The notes beneath the pieces are model-generated. The model searched no databases, was not told the DNA's origin, and saw only the letters and a list, made by a program, of their open reading frames with translations. A stretch of 64,000 bases of DNA from positions 11,416 through 75,415 of the forward strand of contig JAYVEV010000129.1 of NCBI GenBank assembly GCA_043773745.1. The letters are read 5' to 3'. The number at the start of each line of letters is the position of its first letter. Within the stretch, counting starts at the first letter, position 1. The DNA comes from UKL13-2 sp043773745. GTDB taxonomy: Bacteria > Pseudomonadota > Gammaproteobacteria > Burkholderiales > Usitatibacteraceae. The position numbers and the translations under genes were made by a program. Of this stretch, positions 44,292-52,361 are shown piece by piece.

Positions 44292-44693
44292 TTACTTAGC
44301 TGGTGCGTCTTTTTTAGCTTTGGCAGCAGCAGCTTTTTCAGCTTTTGCTTTCATTGCGGCTTCTTTCTTTTCTTTGCGAGCAGCAGCTTTTTCTTCTTTG
44401 GTCATTCCTTTTTTGCCTTCGGCTTTAGCAGGAGCAGCTACAGCTGGTGTTGCTGGCTTAGCTGGTGTAGCAGCTACAGCCGGTGTTGCTGGCTTAGCTG
44501 GTGTAGCAGCAACGGCAGGGGTAGCTGCAGTGGCTGGTGTAGCGGCAACTGCTGGCGTTGCTGCTTTAGCTGGTGTGGCAGCAACTGCGGGTGCAGCAGC
44601 TGGGGCTGGAGCAGCTGCTTTAGTAGCTTGGGCAGATGCGTTTAATGCAGCAGCTGCAATCAATGCAACAACAACGGTAGAGATGGATTTCAT
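44292..44693 (-). CDS. Exported Ala/Pro/Lys-rich repeat protein
   Basis: The 133-residue product begins with a signal peptide (to NASAQA), has four 12-residue repeats ATPAKPATPAVA-like (residues 39-86), and ends in a Lys/Ala/Glu-rich helix-forming tail (MTKEEKAAARKEKKEAAMKA). It resembles low-complexity AlgP/PhaF/histone-like sequences only in composition, and the signal peptide points to the periplasm. Function unknown. A (ACTC)3 run lies in its leader just before the AGGAAA ribosome-binding site. Confidence 0.7.
   Translation of the reverse strand: MKSISTVVVALIAAAALNASAQATKAAAPAPAAAPAVAATPAKAATPAVAATPATAATPAVAATPAKPATPAVAATPAKPATPAVAAPAKAEGKKGMTKEEKAAARKEKKEAAMKAKAEKAAAAKAKKDAPAK
44436..44579 (-). 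repeat. Four tandem 36-base repeats inside the Ala/Pro-rich gene
   Basis: Encode four 12-residue units [ATPAxxATPAVA], with nearly identical DNA in the third and fourth units, so copy number could vary between strains. Confidence 0.8.
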
Positions 44694-44848
44694 GAGTATT
44701 TCCTATGAGAGTGAGTGAGTTAGCTAGTTAATCATTCCAGACAGATTATCGCCTGTCAGAGGGCATAACGCGCGTGAGTATAGTCGGTTGACACGGTTTT
44801 GGGAACCATTTTGGGTAAAAAGTCATCATTTAGTTTTGCCTAAGCTAT

Positions 44849-45430
44849 TCAGTTTGAAGCCTTTTTTACTTTTCTTGCCCTCATTATTTCTGTGCCTGGC
44901 GGCGCTTTTCGCCACTCTCCAGGCGCAATATCGTCAAGGCGCCATTTACCGATAGCCACGCGAATTAGGCGAAGCGTTGGGAAACCGATACGGGCAGTCA
45001 TCCGACGTATCTGCCGGTTTTTACCCTCTTGAATGGCGATTTCAAGCCAGTTTGTGGGGATTTCCTTGCGAAACCGCACCGGCGGATCACGTGGCCACAG
45101 CGTTTCGGGGGTACTCAGGAGCTGGGCATGGGCGGGTTGTGCAATAAAGTCACCTAAATCAATACCCTGCCTAAGCGGCTTTAGATTTTCATCGGTCGGA
45201 GTGCCTTCTACTTCAACCCAATAGGTTTTAGTTAGTTTATAGCGGGGATCGGCAATCCGCGCTTGTAACACACCATCATCGGTCAAGAGCAACAGGCCTT
45301 CGCTGTCCGTATCAAGTCGGCCGGCAGCATAAACATCGGGAATATTGATGTAATTTTTCAGCGTTGGTTTATCCCCGGAAGGGCTGAATTGGCAAATTAC
45401 ACCGTAAGGCTTGTTGAATAAAATGAGCAT
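44849..45430 (-). CDS. rluE: 23S rRNA pseudouridine synthase RluE
   Basis: A 193-residue RsuA-family pseudouridine synthase with the catalytic aspartate in GRLDTDSEGLLLLTDDG (about residue 39) and the C-terminal EGKNRQIRRMTARIGFPTLRLIRV. There is no N-terminal S4 domain, which fits RluE/RluF-type enzymes; the target in E. coli is U2457. It precedes the cold-shock gene on the same strand, separated by a terminator. Confidence 0.88.
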   Translation of the reverse strand: MLILFNKPYGVICQFSPSGDKPTLKNYINIPDVYAAGRLDTDSEGLLLLTDDGVLQARIADPRYKLTKTYWVEVEGTPTDENLKPLRQGIDLGDFIAQPAHAQLLSTPETLWPRDPPVRFRKEIPTNWLEIAIQEGKNRQIRRMTARIGFPTLRLIRVAIGKWRLDDIAPGEWRKAPPGTEIMRARKVKKASN

Positions 45431-45475
45431 CGAGGCCTAAAGGAAGCATTGTGACCGAATGATAGCTCAGAAAAG

Positions 45476-45508
45476 AAAAACCCCCGCGACTTGCGTTGCG
45501 GGGGTTTT
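45476..45508. terminator. Terminator of the second cold-shock gene
   Basis: CCCCCGCGAC-TTGC-GTTGCGGGGG hairpin flanked by A-rich and TTTT tracts. On the minus strand it is followed by TTTTTCTTTT. Confidence 0.85.
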
Positions 45509-45547
45509 ATATTTTGTGCAGCTAACAGCTACTTAAATTTTAAAGCA

Positions 45548-45751
45548 TTAAGCGTTTTTGATGGCTGACGCTTGCTTGCCTTTAGGTCCTTGGGTCACTT
45601 CAAACGCGACTTTTTGGCCTTCTTTAAGGGTTTTAAAACCATTCATATCGATCGCCGAAAAGTGCGCAAACAAATCTTCGCTACCATCATCGGGAGTGAT
45701 AAAACCAAAACCCTTAGCATCGTTAAACCATTTGACTGTACCAGTTGCCAT
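45548..45751 (-). CDS. Cold-shock protein, CspA family (second copy)
   Basis: A 67-residue OB-fold protein with KGFGFITPD and DLFAHFSAI motifs, close to the copy at 35791. Position directly upstream of clpS, divergently transcribed, is common for cspD/cspA-like genes in proteobacteria. GAAGCAACAGC precedes the ATG with a moderate ribosome-binding site. The long leader resembles that of other csp genes. Confidence 0.92.
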   Translation of the reverse strand: MATGTVKWFNDAKGFGFITPDDGSEDLFAHFSAIDMNGFKTLKEGQKVAFEVTQGPKGKQASAIKNA

Positions 45752-46111
45752 TGCTGTTGCTTCCTTAAAATGAAATCGGGTTGGAGTGCCCGGGATCGTT
45801 TTGCTATCAAGGCCCGCAACCGCTTTAATGCAAATGCAGTCAACCATGAAGCTAAACTCCAAACTGCCTTTTACCGGCAAAATTGAGCGAAGTCAACAGC
45901 TTGGCGCGATTTTTCAAGCCCACTGTTGCATGAATGCAAATATTCCCCAAAAATGGCTTATCAGACAGCTAAGAATTGTTCTCAAGATAGTGAAGTATTG
46001 CACTTGAAATCGGCTTACTGTTATCCATATTATTAGCTACACTGATTTTTGAGATTTAATTTGCTTTCGACGATTATCGGCGTATTTTTGCCAAGCACCC
46101 ATAAGTAAGGT
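45752..46111. other. Divergent intergenic region between csp and clpS
   Basis: This 360-base stretch carries the csp leader on the minus strand and a likely clpS promoter at 46004-46033. No supported ORF or RNA gene otherwise. Confidence 0.6.
46004..46033 (+). promoter_or_regulatory. Predicted sigma-70 promoter of clpS
   Basis: TTGAAA (46004-46009) and TATTAT (46028-46033) are spaced by 18 bases, about 75 bases before the clpS ATG. Confidence 0.5.
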
Positions 46112-46438
46112 ATGGCTACTAAACAACCAAACAAACCGGGCTCTGACGGGGATACCGTTCTGAAAGAGAAGCCGAACCAGACCAAACCACCGCCGATGTG
46201 GCAGGTAGTCATGTACAACGACGATTACACGCCGATGGAATTTGTGATTGATGTCCTGGAGCAGCTTTTTGGTCACACCTATGAACGTGCAACCCAAATA
46301 ATGCTCAAAGTACATACAGAAGGACGCGGGGTATGCGGCATTTTTCCACGCGATGTGGCAACGATGAAAGTTGAGCAGGTTGGCGATTACGCCAAAAAAC
46401 ATGAGCATCCGTTGCATTGCGGAATGGAAGAAATTTGA
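46112..46438 (+). CDS. clpS: ATP-dependent Clp protease adaptor ClpS
   Basis: A 108-residue N-recognin that delivers N-end-rule substrates to ClpAP. It has the core MWQVVMYNDDYTPMEFVIDVL (Asn-Asp-Asp of the binding pocket) and the C-terminal HTEGRGVCGIFPRDVAT and HCGMEE segments. clpA begins 114 bases downstream; the pair is nearly always adjacent. Confidence 0.95.
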   Translation: MATKQPNKPGSDGDTVLKEKPNQTKPPPMWQVVMYNDDYTPMEFVIDVLEQLFGHTYERATQIMLKVHTEGRGVCGIFPRDVATMKVEQVGDYAKKHEHPLHCGMEEI

Positions 46439-46552
46439 ATCTTGATGAATGCTGTCGTCGTATAAAGATTTATAACGTTGCTCAGTTTCCAGTTTCAGTT
46501 AATACGGCGGATGTGCATGAGCACATTCACGGAAGGTAAAGAAAGGTAAAAC

Positions 46553-48820
46553 ATGATTGCCCAAGAACTCGAAGTTAGCCTGCATATGGCCTTTGTTGAG
46601 GCGCGGCAAAAACGCCACGAGTTCATCACGGTAGAGCATTTATTGCTTGCCCTACTCGAAAACCCATCTGCTCAGGAAGTGTTGAAAGCCTGCGCGGCCA
46701 AAGTGGATGATTTAAAAAAAGCACTGGCTGAATTTATCGAGCAGCACACTCCGATCGTGGCCGGTGACGGGGAAGTAAACACCCAGCCAACTTTGGGCTT
46801 TCAGCGGGTTATCCAGCGCGCTATATTGCACGTGCAATCATCTGGGAAAAAAGAAGTTACTGGTGCCAATGTGCTGGTCGCCATTTATGGTGAAAAAGAT
46901 TCACATGCGGTTTATTTTCTGCACCAACAAGGTGTTTCACGCCTGGATGTGGTTAACTTTATTTCGCACGGTATTTCCAAGATATCACCGCAGGGACCTG
47001 CGAAAACAGAGACCGATGGCGAGGCTGCAGAAGGTGAGCAATCCGGCGGCGCCTTGGAAAGCTATACACAATATTTAAACCAGCAGGCCATTGATGGCAA
47101 AATCGATCCGCTGATTGGTCGCGATCATGAAGTCGAGCGGGTGATTCAAATTCTATGCCGCCGTCGTAAAAACAATCCATTGTTGGTGGGTGAAGCGGGT
47201 GTTGGAAAAACAGCTATTGCGGAAGGTTTGGCGAAACGAATCGTCGATGGACAAGTGCCAGAAATTCTTGCTAAATCGCAGGTGTATTCACTTGATATGG
47301 GTTCACTGCTGGCAGGAACCAAATATCGCGGTGATTTTGAGCAGCGCCTAAAGGCTGTTTTGAAGCAACTCACCGAAAACCCGAATGCGATTTTGTTTAT
47401 TGATGAGATTCACACCCTGATTGGTGCCGGCTCTGCGTCTGGGGGCACCCTGGACGCTTCAAATTTATTGAAGCCTGCTTTATCGTCGGGTCAATTGAAA
47501 TGCATTGGCGCTACTACTTACACCGAATACCGCAGCATCTTTGAGAAGGACGCCGCGCTATCCCGTCGCTTTCAAAAGATTGATGTGACCGAGCCGTCCA
47601 TTGCAGAAACGGTAGAAATTCTCAAAGGATTAAAATCACGTTTTGAATCACATCACAACGTAAAATATACCGCTGTTGCATTGACTACCGCAGCCGAACT
47701 CGCCGCCAAATATATCAACGATCGCCATTTGCCTGACAAAGCCATTGACGTGATTGATGAGGCCGGTGCGGCTCAGCGCGTGGCGCCAAAATCAAAGCAG
47801 AAAAAAACCATCGGCAAGCCCGAGATTGAAGAAATTGTCGCCAAGATTGCGCGGATCCCCGCGCGCAGTGTTTCAAGCGATGACCGCAATCAGTTGAAAA
47901 CCCTGGAACGCGATTTGAAGTCTGTTGTCTTTGGTCAGGATAAGGCGATTGAAGCGCTGACAACTTCAATCAAAATGGCTCGCTCGGGGCTTGGCAGCCC
48001 CACCAAACCCATCGGCTCATTTTTGTTCTCTGGCCCGACAGGTGTTGGCAAAACTGAAGTGGCCAAACAGCTGGCGTTTATCCTTGGCACGGAGCTGATT
48101 CGCTTTGATATGTCTGAATATATGGAGCGCCATGCTGTTTCACGTTTGATTGGCGCGCCTCCCGGCTATGTAGGCTTTGATCAGGGCGGACTCATGACGG
48201 AGGCGATTACCAAGCACCCGTATTCTGTGCTGCTGCTAGATGAAATCGAGAAGGCGCATCCAGATATTTACAACGTGCTCCTGCAAGTGATGGATCATGG
48301 CACGCTCACTGACAACAATGGTCGCAAAGCGGACTTCCGTAATGTGGTGATTGTGATGACGACTAACGCTGGTGCGGCGGAGTTATCAAAAATCAATATA
48401 GGTTTCACCAACGACAAAAAAGCCGGTGATGAAATGGCGGAAATAAAGCGCATGTTCACACCGGAATTCCGCAATCGTCTGGATGCCACTATTTCATTCG
48501 CGCCACTGGATGAGAAAATTATCCTGCAGGTGGTAGATAAATTCCTCATGCAATTGGAAGCCCAATTGACTGAGAAAAAAGTGGAAGTTACGTTCACCGA
48601 AGAGCTGAAAAAATACTTGGCTAAAAACGGGTTTGATCCGCTGATGGGCGCGCGTCCCATGGCGCGGCTGATTCAGGACACTATTCGCCGCGCATTGGCT
48701 GATGAATTACTGTTTGGAAAACTGGCTAACGGCGGCAGAGTGACCATTGATATTGATGCAGATAACAAAGTGAAGCTCGATATCAGTGAGGAAAAGGAAG
48801 CAGTAACACAAGAATCTTAG
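46553..48820 (+). CDS. clpA: ATP-dependent Clp protease ATP-binding subunit ClpA
   Basis: The 755-residue AAA+ unfoldase has an N-terminal Clp repeat domain, D1 with Walker A GEAGVGKTAIAEGL (about residue 220) and Walker B FIDEIHTLIGAG, and D2 with GPTGVGKTEVAKQL and LLDEIEKAHPD. A ClpP-binding IGL-like loop is expected in D2. It lacks the ClpB middle coiled coil. The enzyme feeds unfolded substrates to ClpP. A ribosome-binding site GGAAGGTAAAGAAAGG precedes ATG 46553, and a terminator follows. Confidence 0.96.
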   Translation: MIAQELEVSLHMAFVEARQKRHEFITVEHLLLALLENPSAQEVLKACAAKVDDLKKALAEFIEQHTPIVAGDGEVNTQPTLGFQRVIQRAILHVQSSGKKEVTGANVLVAIYGEKDSHAVYFLHQQGVSRLDVVNFISHGISKISPQGPAKTETDGEAAEGEQSGGALESYTQYLNQQAIDGKIDPLIGRDHEVERVIQILCRRRKNNPLLVGEAGVGKTAIAEGLAKRIVDGQVPEILAKSQVYSLDMGSLLAGTKYRGDFEQRLKAVLKQLTENPNAILFIDEIHTLIGAGSASGGTLDASNLLKPALSSGQLKCIGATTYTEYRSIFEKDAALSRRFQKIDVTEPSIAETVEILKGLKSRFESHHNVKYTAVALTTAAELAAKYINDRHLPDKAIDVIDEAGAAQRVAPKSKQKKTIGKPEIEEIVAKIARIPARSVSSDDRNQLKTLERDLKSVVFGQDKAIEALTTSIKMARSGLGSPTKPIGSFLFSGPTGVGKTEVAKQLAFILGTELIRFDMSEYMERHAVSRLIGAPPGYVGFDQGGLMTEAITKHPYSVLLLDEIEKAHPDIYNVLLQVMDHGTLTDNNGRKADFRNVVIVMTTNAGAAELSKINIGFTNDKKAGDEMAEIKRMFTPEFRNRLDATISFAPLDEKIILQVVDKFLMQLEAQLTEKKVEVTFTEELKKYLAKNGFDPLMGARPMARLIQDTIRRALADELLFGKLANGGRVTIDIDADNKVKLDISEEKEAVTQES

Positions 48821-48842
48821 TCGTAGATTTGTAACAACGATT

Positions 48843-48873
48843 AATGGGGCCTTTGTATGGGCCCCATTTTTTT
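48843..48873 (+). terminator. Intrinsic terminator of clpA
   Basis: AATGGGGCC/GGCCCCATT stem with an eight-base loop followed by TTTTTTT. Confidence 0.85.
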
Positions 48874-49016
48874 GGGGCACAAAATAGGGGTGCGCTAAAG
48901 GCGATAAGGCAAAATTAACCTCTGGAATTTATTGGCAGTATTTTTCGACATGAGCTATCCTGATCTTAGCTATTAGTAACAGGAGTTTGCATAGCCAAAA
49001 TAAAAAGGAGAGTCAG

Positions 49017-49388
49017 ATGAAAACATCGATTTTTTTAGCGGCGACCATATCGGTACTGAGCATCATGGAACTAAGCGCACAGGTCCCCACTCAGCCCCAG
49101 GCGGCGACGGTGCCACGGCCACCTCCGACATTTGCCGCCCCTAATTTGACCCCTGTGGGCGCGCGTGCGCTGGCGGCCAATTGCTCTGCATGCCATGGCA
49201 CCAATGGCAATAGCGCAGGTGGTGCGGTTGCCGGGCTTGCCGGCATGAACAAAGATTATTTGGTTGGTCAAATGAAGCTCTTCAAAGAGGGCAAGCGTGA
49301 GGCAACCCTGATGCACCAGATTGCAAAGGGCTACAGCGACGCAGAGATTTCTGCCATGGCGGACTTTTTCGCTGCGCAAAAAAAATAG
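49017..49388 (+). CDS. fccA: Cytochrome c subunit of flavocytochrome c sulfide dehydrogenase
   Basis: From ATG 49017 (AAAAGGAG upstream) the 123-residue protein has a signal peptide (to ELSAQ), one haem-binding site NCSACHG and a C-terminal methionine ligand candidate in DAEISAMADFF. It is a single-haem class I cytochrome c, the size of small FccA/SoxE-like subunits. It accepts electrons from the FccB flavoprotein encoded 57 bases downstream and passes them to periplasmic carriers. Confidence 0.85.
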   Translation: MKTSIFLAATISVLSIMELSAQVPTQPQAATVPRPPPTFAAPNLTPVGARALAANCSACHGTNGNSAGGAVAGLAGMNKDYLVGQMKLFKEGKREATLMHQIAKGYSDAEISAMADFFAAQKK

Positions 49389-49445
49389 CGGATGAGTCAT
49401 TTCGCGCAAATGCAAAGCCAACTCAAAAGAATTGAGGAGAATGCA

Positions 49446-50717
49446 ATGAATATGAATCGCAGAACCTTTTTGAAGTCAACAAGTGCGGCTAGTGCCGTTG
49501 CTGTTTCTGCCCTGTCAGGTTGCGCCACTATTGGCAACAGCGGGCCAAAAGTCGTGATTGTGGGTGGCGGTTACGGCGGCGCCACAGCAGCCAAATATAT
49601 CAAAATGTGGGGGCCCCACATTGATGTCACGCTGATTGAGCGTGATACCGAGTTTGTTTCCTGCCCGCTTTCAAATCTTGTCCTAGGCGGTTCGCGGACA
49701 ATGAAGGATATAACGCTGAGCTACGAGATATTGCAAAAAAAATACGGCGTAAAAATGATGCGCGGCGAAGCTATCGCAGTGGATGCAGAGAAAAAAAATG
49801 TACGTTTGGCCAGCGGCGACTCGATTCCGTTTGACCGTATAATCCTTTCGCCTGGCGTCGATTTTATGTATGACATGGTGCCTGGTCTCAACAATGCTGA
49901 TGCGCAAGCCAAAGTGCTTCATGCCTGGAAAGCAGGTTCGCAAACATTGGTGTTGCGCAAGCAGCTTGAGACCATGCGCGATGGGGGTGTATTCGCCATA
50001 TCCATTCCTGAGACACCGTTTCGTTGTCCCCCGGGGCCGTATGAGCGCGCTTGCCAGGTCGCCAGCTATTTTAAGCAGCAAAAACCGAAATCGAAGGTGC
50101 TGATTCTGGACGCGAACATGGATATCGTTTCCAAGCCGGGCCTGTTCAAAAAAGCATTTGCAGAAATGTATTCTGGCATCATTGAGTATCGTGGTTCTTC
50201 AAAACTGGTTGATGTCGATACACGTACCATGACGGCCAAACTAGAATTTGATGATGTTAAAGCAGACGTACTGAATGTACTGCCGCCCATGAAAGCGGGT
50301 GGTATTGCTAACCCGTTTATCACCGTCAATAAAAGCTGGTGCGAGGTTAACTGGCTTACTTACGAGTCAAAAAATATCCCTGGCGTGCATTTGCTGGGTG
50401 ATGCATTGCAAATAGCACCACTCATGCCGAAGTCTGGTCACATGGCAAATGCCCAAGGCAAAGCCTGTGCAGCGGCGGTTGTCGCTTTGCTCACCGGCGA
50501 ACAACCCAATGCCAGCCCTACACTGACTAATACCTGCTACAGCTTTGTCTCAGCAGAAAAAGTTGTGCATGTGGCCTCTGTTCACAAATACGATACGCAA
50601 GATAAAACCATGAAAACAGTGCCGGGATCGGGCGGCGTGTCGTCAGCCGCAAATGAGCTGGAAGCGCAGTATGCGATGACGTGGGCAAAAAACATTTGGG
50701 CAGATGCGCTGAGCTAG
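49446..50717 (+). CDS. fccB: Flavoprotein subunit of flavocytochrome c sulfide dehydrogenase
   Basis: The 423-residue FAD protein starts at ATG 49446 behind GAGGAG. A twin-arginine signal (NRRTFLKSTSAAS, residues 4-16) sends it folded to the periplasm. FAD-binding VVIVGGGYGGATAAKYIK, the redox-active cysteine region FVSCPLSNLVLGG and a second Cys segment FRCPPGPYERAC identify FccB, followed by HLLGDALQIAPLMPKSGHMANAQG. The pair oxidises sulfide to sulfur or polysulfide, reducing cytochrome c. No sox or sqr genes are in the window, so this may be a detoxification or accessory route. Confidence 0.92.
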   Translation: MNMNRRTFLKSTSAASAVAVSALSGCATIGNSGPKVVIVGGGYGGATAAKYIKMWGPHIDVTLIERDTEFVSCPLSNLVLGGSRTMKDITLSYEILQKKYGVKMMRGEAIAVDAEKKNVRLASGDSIPFDRIILSPGVDFMYDMVPGLNNADAQAKVLHAWKAGSQTLVLRKQLETMRDGGVFAISIPETPFRCPPGPYERACQVASYFKQQKPKSKVLILDANMDIVSKPGLFKKAFAEMYSGIIEYRGSSKLVDVDTRTMTAKLEFDDVKADVLNVLPPMKAGGIANPFITVNKSWCEVNWLTYESKNIPGVHLLGDALQIAPLMPKSGHMANAQGKACAAAVVALLTGEQPNASPTLTNTCYSFVSAEKVVHVASVHKYDTQDKTMKTVPGSGGVSSAANELEAQYAMTWAKNIWADALS

Positions 50718-50723
50718 GTGGCG

Positions 50724-51359
50724 CTAGAATTTTTGTTTATATACAGCACGATTGCTGTACGCGGGTTTGTCCGTTGTTTGCGGTGAACCCGCCAGCCATT
50801 CTGGCCTAAATATATCGTTGGTTATTGAAGTTAAAACATGGTCGCGCCAAGCGCCGTCAATAAATAAATAGTCCTTGGCAAAGCCTTCAATGGAGAAGCC
50901 AAGCTTGGTGAGTAGGTTGCCGCTCCGTACATTTTCCGGACGATAGTTCGCGCCGATTCGATGCAATTTTTGTTCAGCAAACATATAGCGGATAGCAGCT
51001 TGCAGGGCTTCGCGCATGATGCCTTTGTCCTCAAAGCGGTGATCAAGCTGGTAACCTAACATACACGAGCAAAACGGCCCGCGGAAAACTTGCGAGAAAC
51101 CAACTGTGCCGATCAAAGATGAGGGATTGTCTTTGCGCCACAACCAAAGGCGTACCGCACTTCCAGTTTCGAATGCCTCGTGCATGGCTGCAATTTGTGC
51201 GGCCCAATAGTCTTCTGTATAAAATCCCTCGGATACTGGTGGTGCCCACGGCGAAAAATGAGCGCAATTGTGCTCGAGAAATTGCGGTGCCTGCTGCGCC
51301 TGATCGAGCTGTGGCAGAGCCAAGATCAGGCGCTCAGTTTCGAGCTTGAGTTCTGGCAT
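50724..51359 (-). CDS. GNAT-family N-acetyltransferase (RimJ/RimL-like)
   Basis: From ATG 51359 a 211-residue acetyltransferase with ELKLETERLILALPQ at its N-terminus, the GYQLDHRFEDKGIMREAL acetyl-CoA loop (Q/RxxGxA-like) and NVRSGNLLTKLGFSIEG. RimJ/RimL relatives acetylate ribosomal protein N-termini or other amines. The substrate is not inferable. The gene lies downstream of the SnoaL-like gene on the same strand. Confidence 0.82.
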   Translation of the reverse strand: MPELKLETERLILALPQLDQAQQAPQFLEHNCAHFSPWAPPVSEGFYTEDYWAAQIAAMHEAFETGSAVRLWLWRKDNPSSLIGTVGFSQVFRGPFCSCMLGYQLDHRFEDKGIMREALQAAIRYMFAEQKLHRIGANYRPENVRSGNLLTKLGFSIEGFAKDYLFIDGAWRDHVLTSITNDIFRPEWLAGSPQTTDKPAYSNRAVYKQKF

Positions 51360-51381
51360 GTTATGGGTTGTGGCGCGCGAG

Positions 51382-51717
51382 TTAATCCGTCTCACGAATA
51401 AAACGAACGTGCTCAATCAGGTCATCTTTTACGCGATAAATTACCACCGCGTGATTCATGGTTGGTATGCGGCCGGTGATCCGTTCCTCATCAATCACAT
51501 AGCTACCGATGCGGGTACGGTTGATTATTTCGCAGTGAAGATCAGGTGAATTTTTGAATAGTGTTTCGTAGCGCGGCAGCATTTCTGCGTGTCCGGTCAA
51601 CAAACGATTTCCTGCGCCGTCCTCGATGATGCAGTCAGGTGTGTAGCAAGCTATGAAGCGTGCCACATCACCGGTGTTATAGGCTTCCAACTGTTCCTGG
51701 ACTGGGTCGTTTGCCAT
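51382..51717 (-). CDS. SnoaL-like / NTF2-fold protein
   Basis: From ATG 51717 the 111-residue protein has the NTF2-like cone fold signature: VQEQLEAYNTGDVARFIACYTPDCIIEDGAGN, LPRYETLF, and MNHAVVIYRVKDDLIEHVRFIRE. Family members include polyketide cyclases and ketosteroid isomerases but many bind unknown small molecules. Its neighbours give no pathway. Confidence 0.8.
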   Translation of the reverse strand: MANDPVQEQLEAYNTGDVARFIACYTPDCIIEDGAGNRLLTGHAEMLPRYETLFKNSPDLHCEIINRTRIGSYVIDEERITGRIPTMNHAVVIYRVKDDLIEHVRFIRETD

Positions 51718-51724
51718 GACCTTA

Positions 51725-52312
51725 TTAACCCGCAAATACTGGCCACTGCGCGGCCCACATTTCATTCGGCGTACGTTTGAAACCGGATTTAGCAAATTGA
51801 TGCCAGCGTCCAACGATAAAGGCCATCAAGGCATTGGCAAAAGCGTTGGGGTCCAGCGTGCTATGCAACGCCCCCGAAGTGGCCGCCAGGCGGGCACTTT
51901 GGCGCAATGAGGCCTCGAGCCGATCATGTAACTGATTCATTCGCGCTTGCAATCGCTCGTCTTCATTGACCAGTGCATCGCCAATCAGCACCCTCGTCAT
52001 GCCAATATTTTTCTGCGCGAAATTCAGCAGCATGGCGACGATCGACTCAACCTGCTTCATGCCATCGTCTTTCATGGTTTCGTCAGTTTGAATTTTATTT
52101 ACCAGCGAAAACACAGTCTCTTCGATGAATTCAATCAACCCTTCAAACATCTGAGCCTTGCTGGCGAAATGGCGGTACAGCGCCGCCTCGGAAACATCGA
52201 GTTTCGACGCCAGCAGGGCTGTGGTGATTTTCTCGCCTTTGGGTTGTTCCAGCATTTCTGCCAGCATATGTAGAATTGCGCGCCGACGCTCACCCGGCTC
52301 TCGTTTGGCCAT
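51725..52312 (-). CDS. slmA: Nucleoid occlusion factor SlmA
   Basis: The 195-residue TetR-fold protein starts REPGERRRAILHMLAEML and has the helix-turn-helix TALLASKLDVSEAALYRHFASKAQMFEGLIEF, the segment characteristic of SlmA/Ttk. SlmA binds chromosomal SBS sites and blocks FtsZ polymerisation over the nucleoid. It is of normal length. I did not search for SBS sites within the window. Confidence 0.92.
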   Translation of the reverse strand: MAKREPGERRRAILHMLAEMLEQPKGEKITTALLASKLDVSEAALYRHFASKAQMFEGLIEFIEETVFSLVNKIQTDETMKDDGMKQVESIVAMLLNFAQKNIGMTRVLIGDALVNEDERLQARMNQLHDRLEASLRQSARLAATSGALHSTLDPNAFANALMAFIVGRWHQFAKSGFKRTPNEMWAAQWPVFAG

Positions 52313-52361
52313 GTTTTTCTCCCGCTTTTAAAAATATCTGATCGTTTTTACCTAATATGGC

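Noticed and set aside
45880..45960. Possible fifth member of the inverted-repeat family near the csp leader
   Set aside because: CAACAG/CTGTTG ends are present but the inner arms do not pair and the GCCAAAATGC core is absent.
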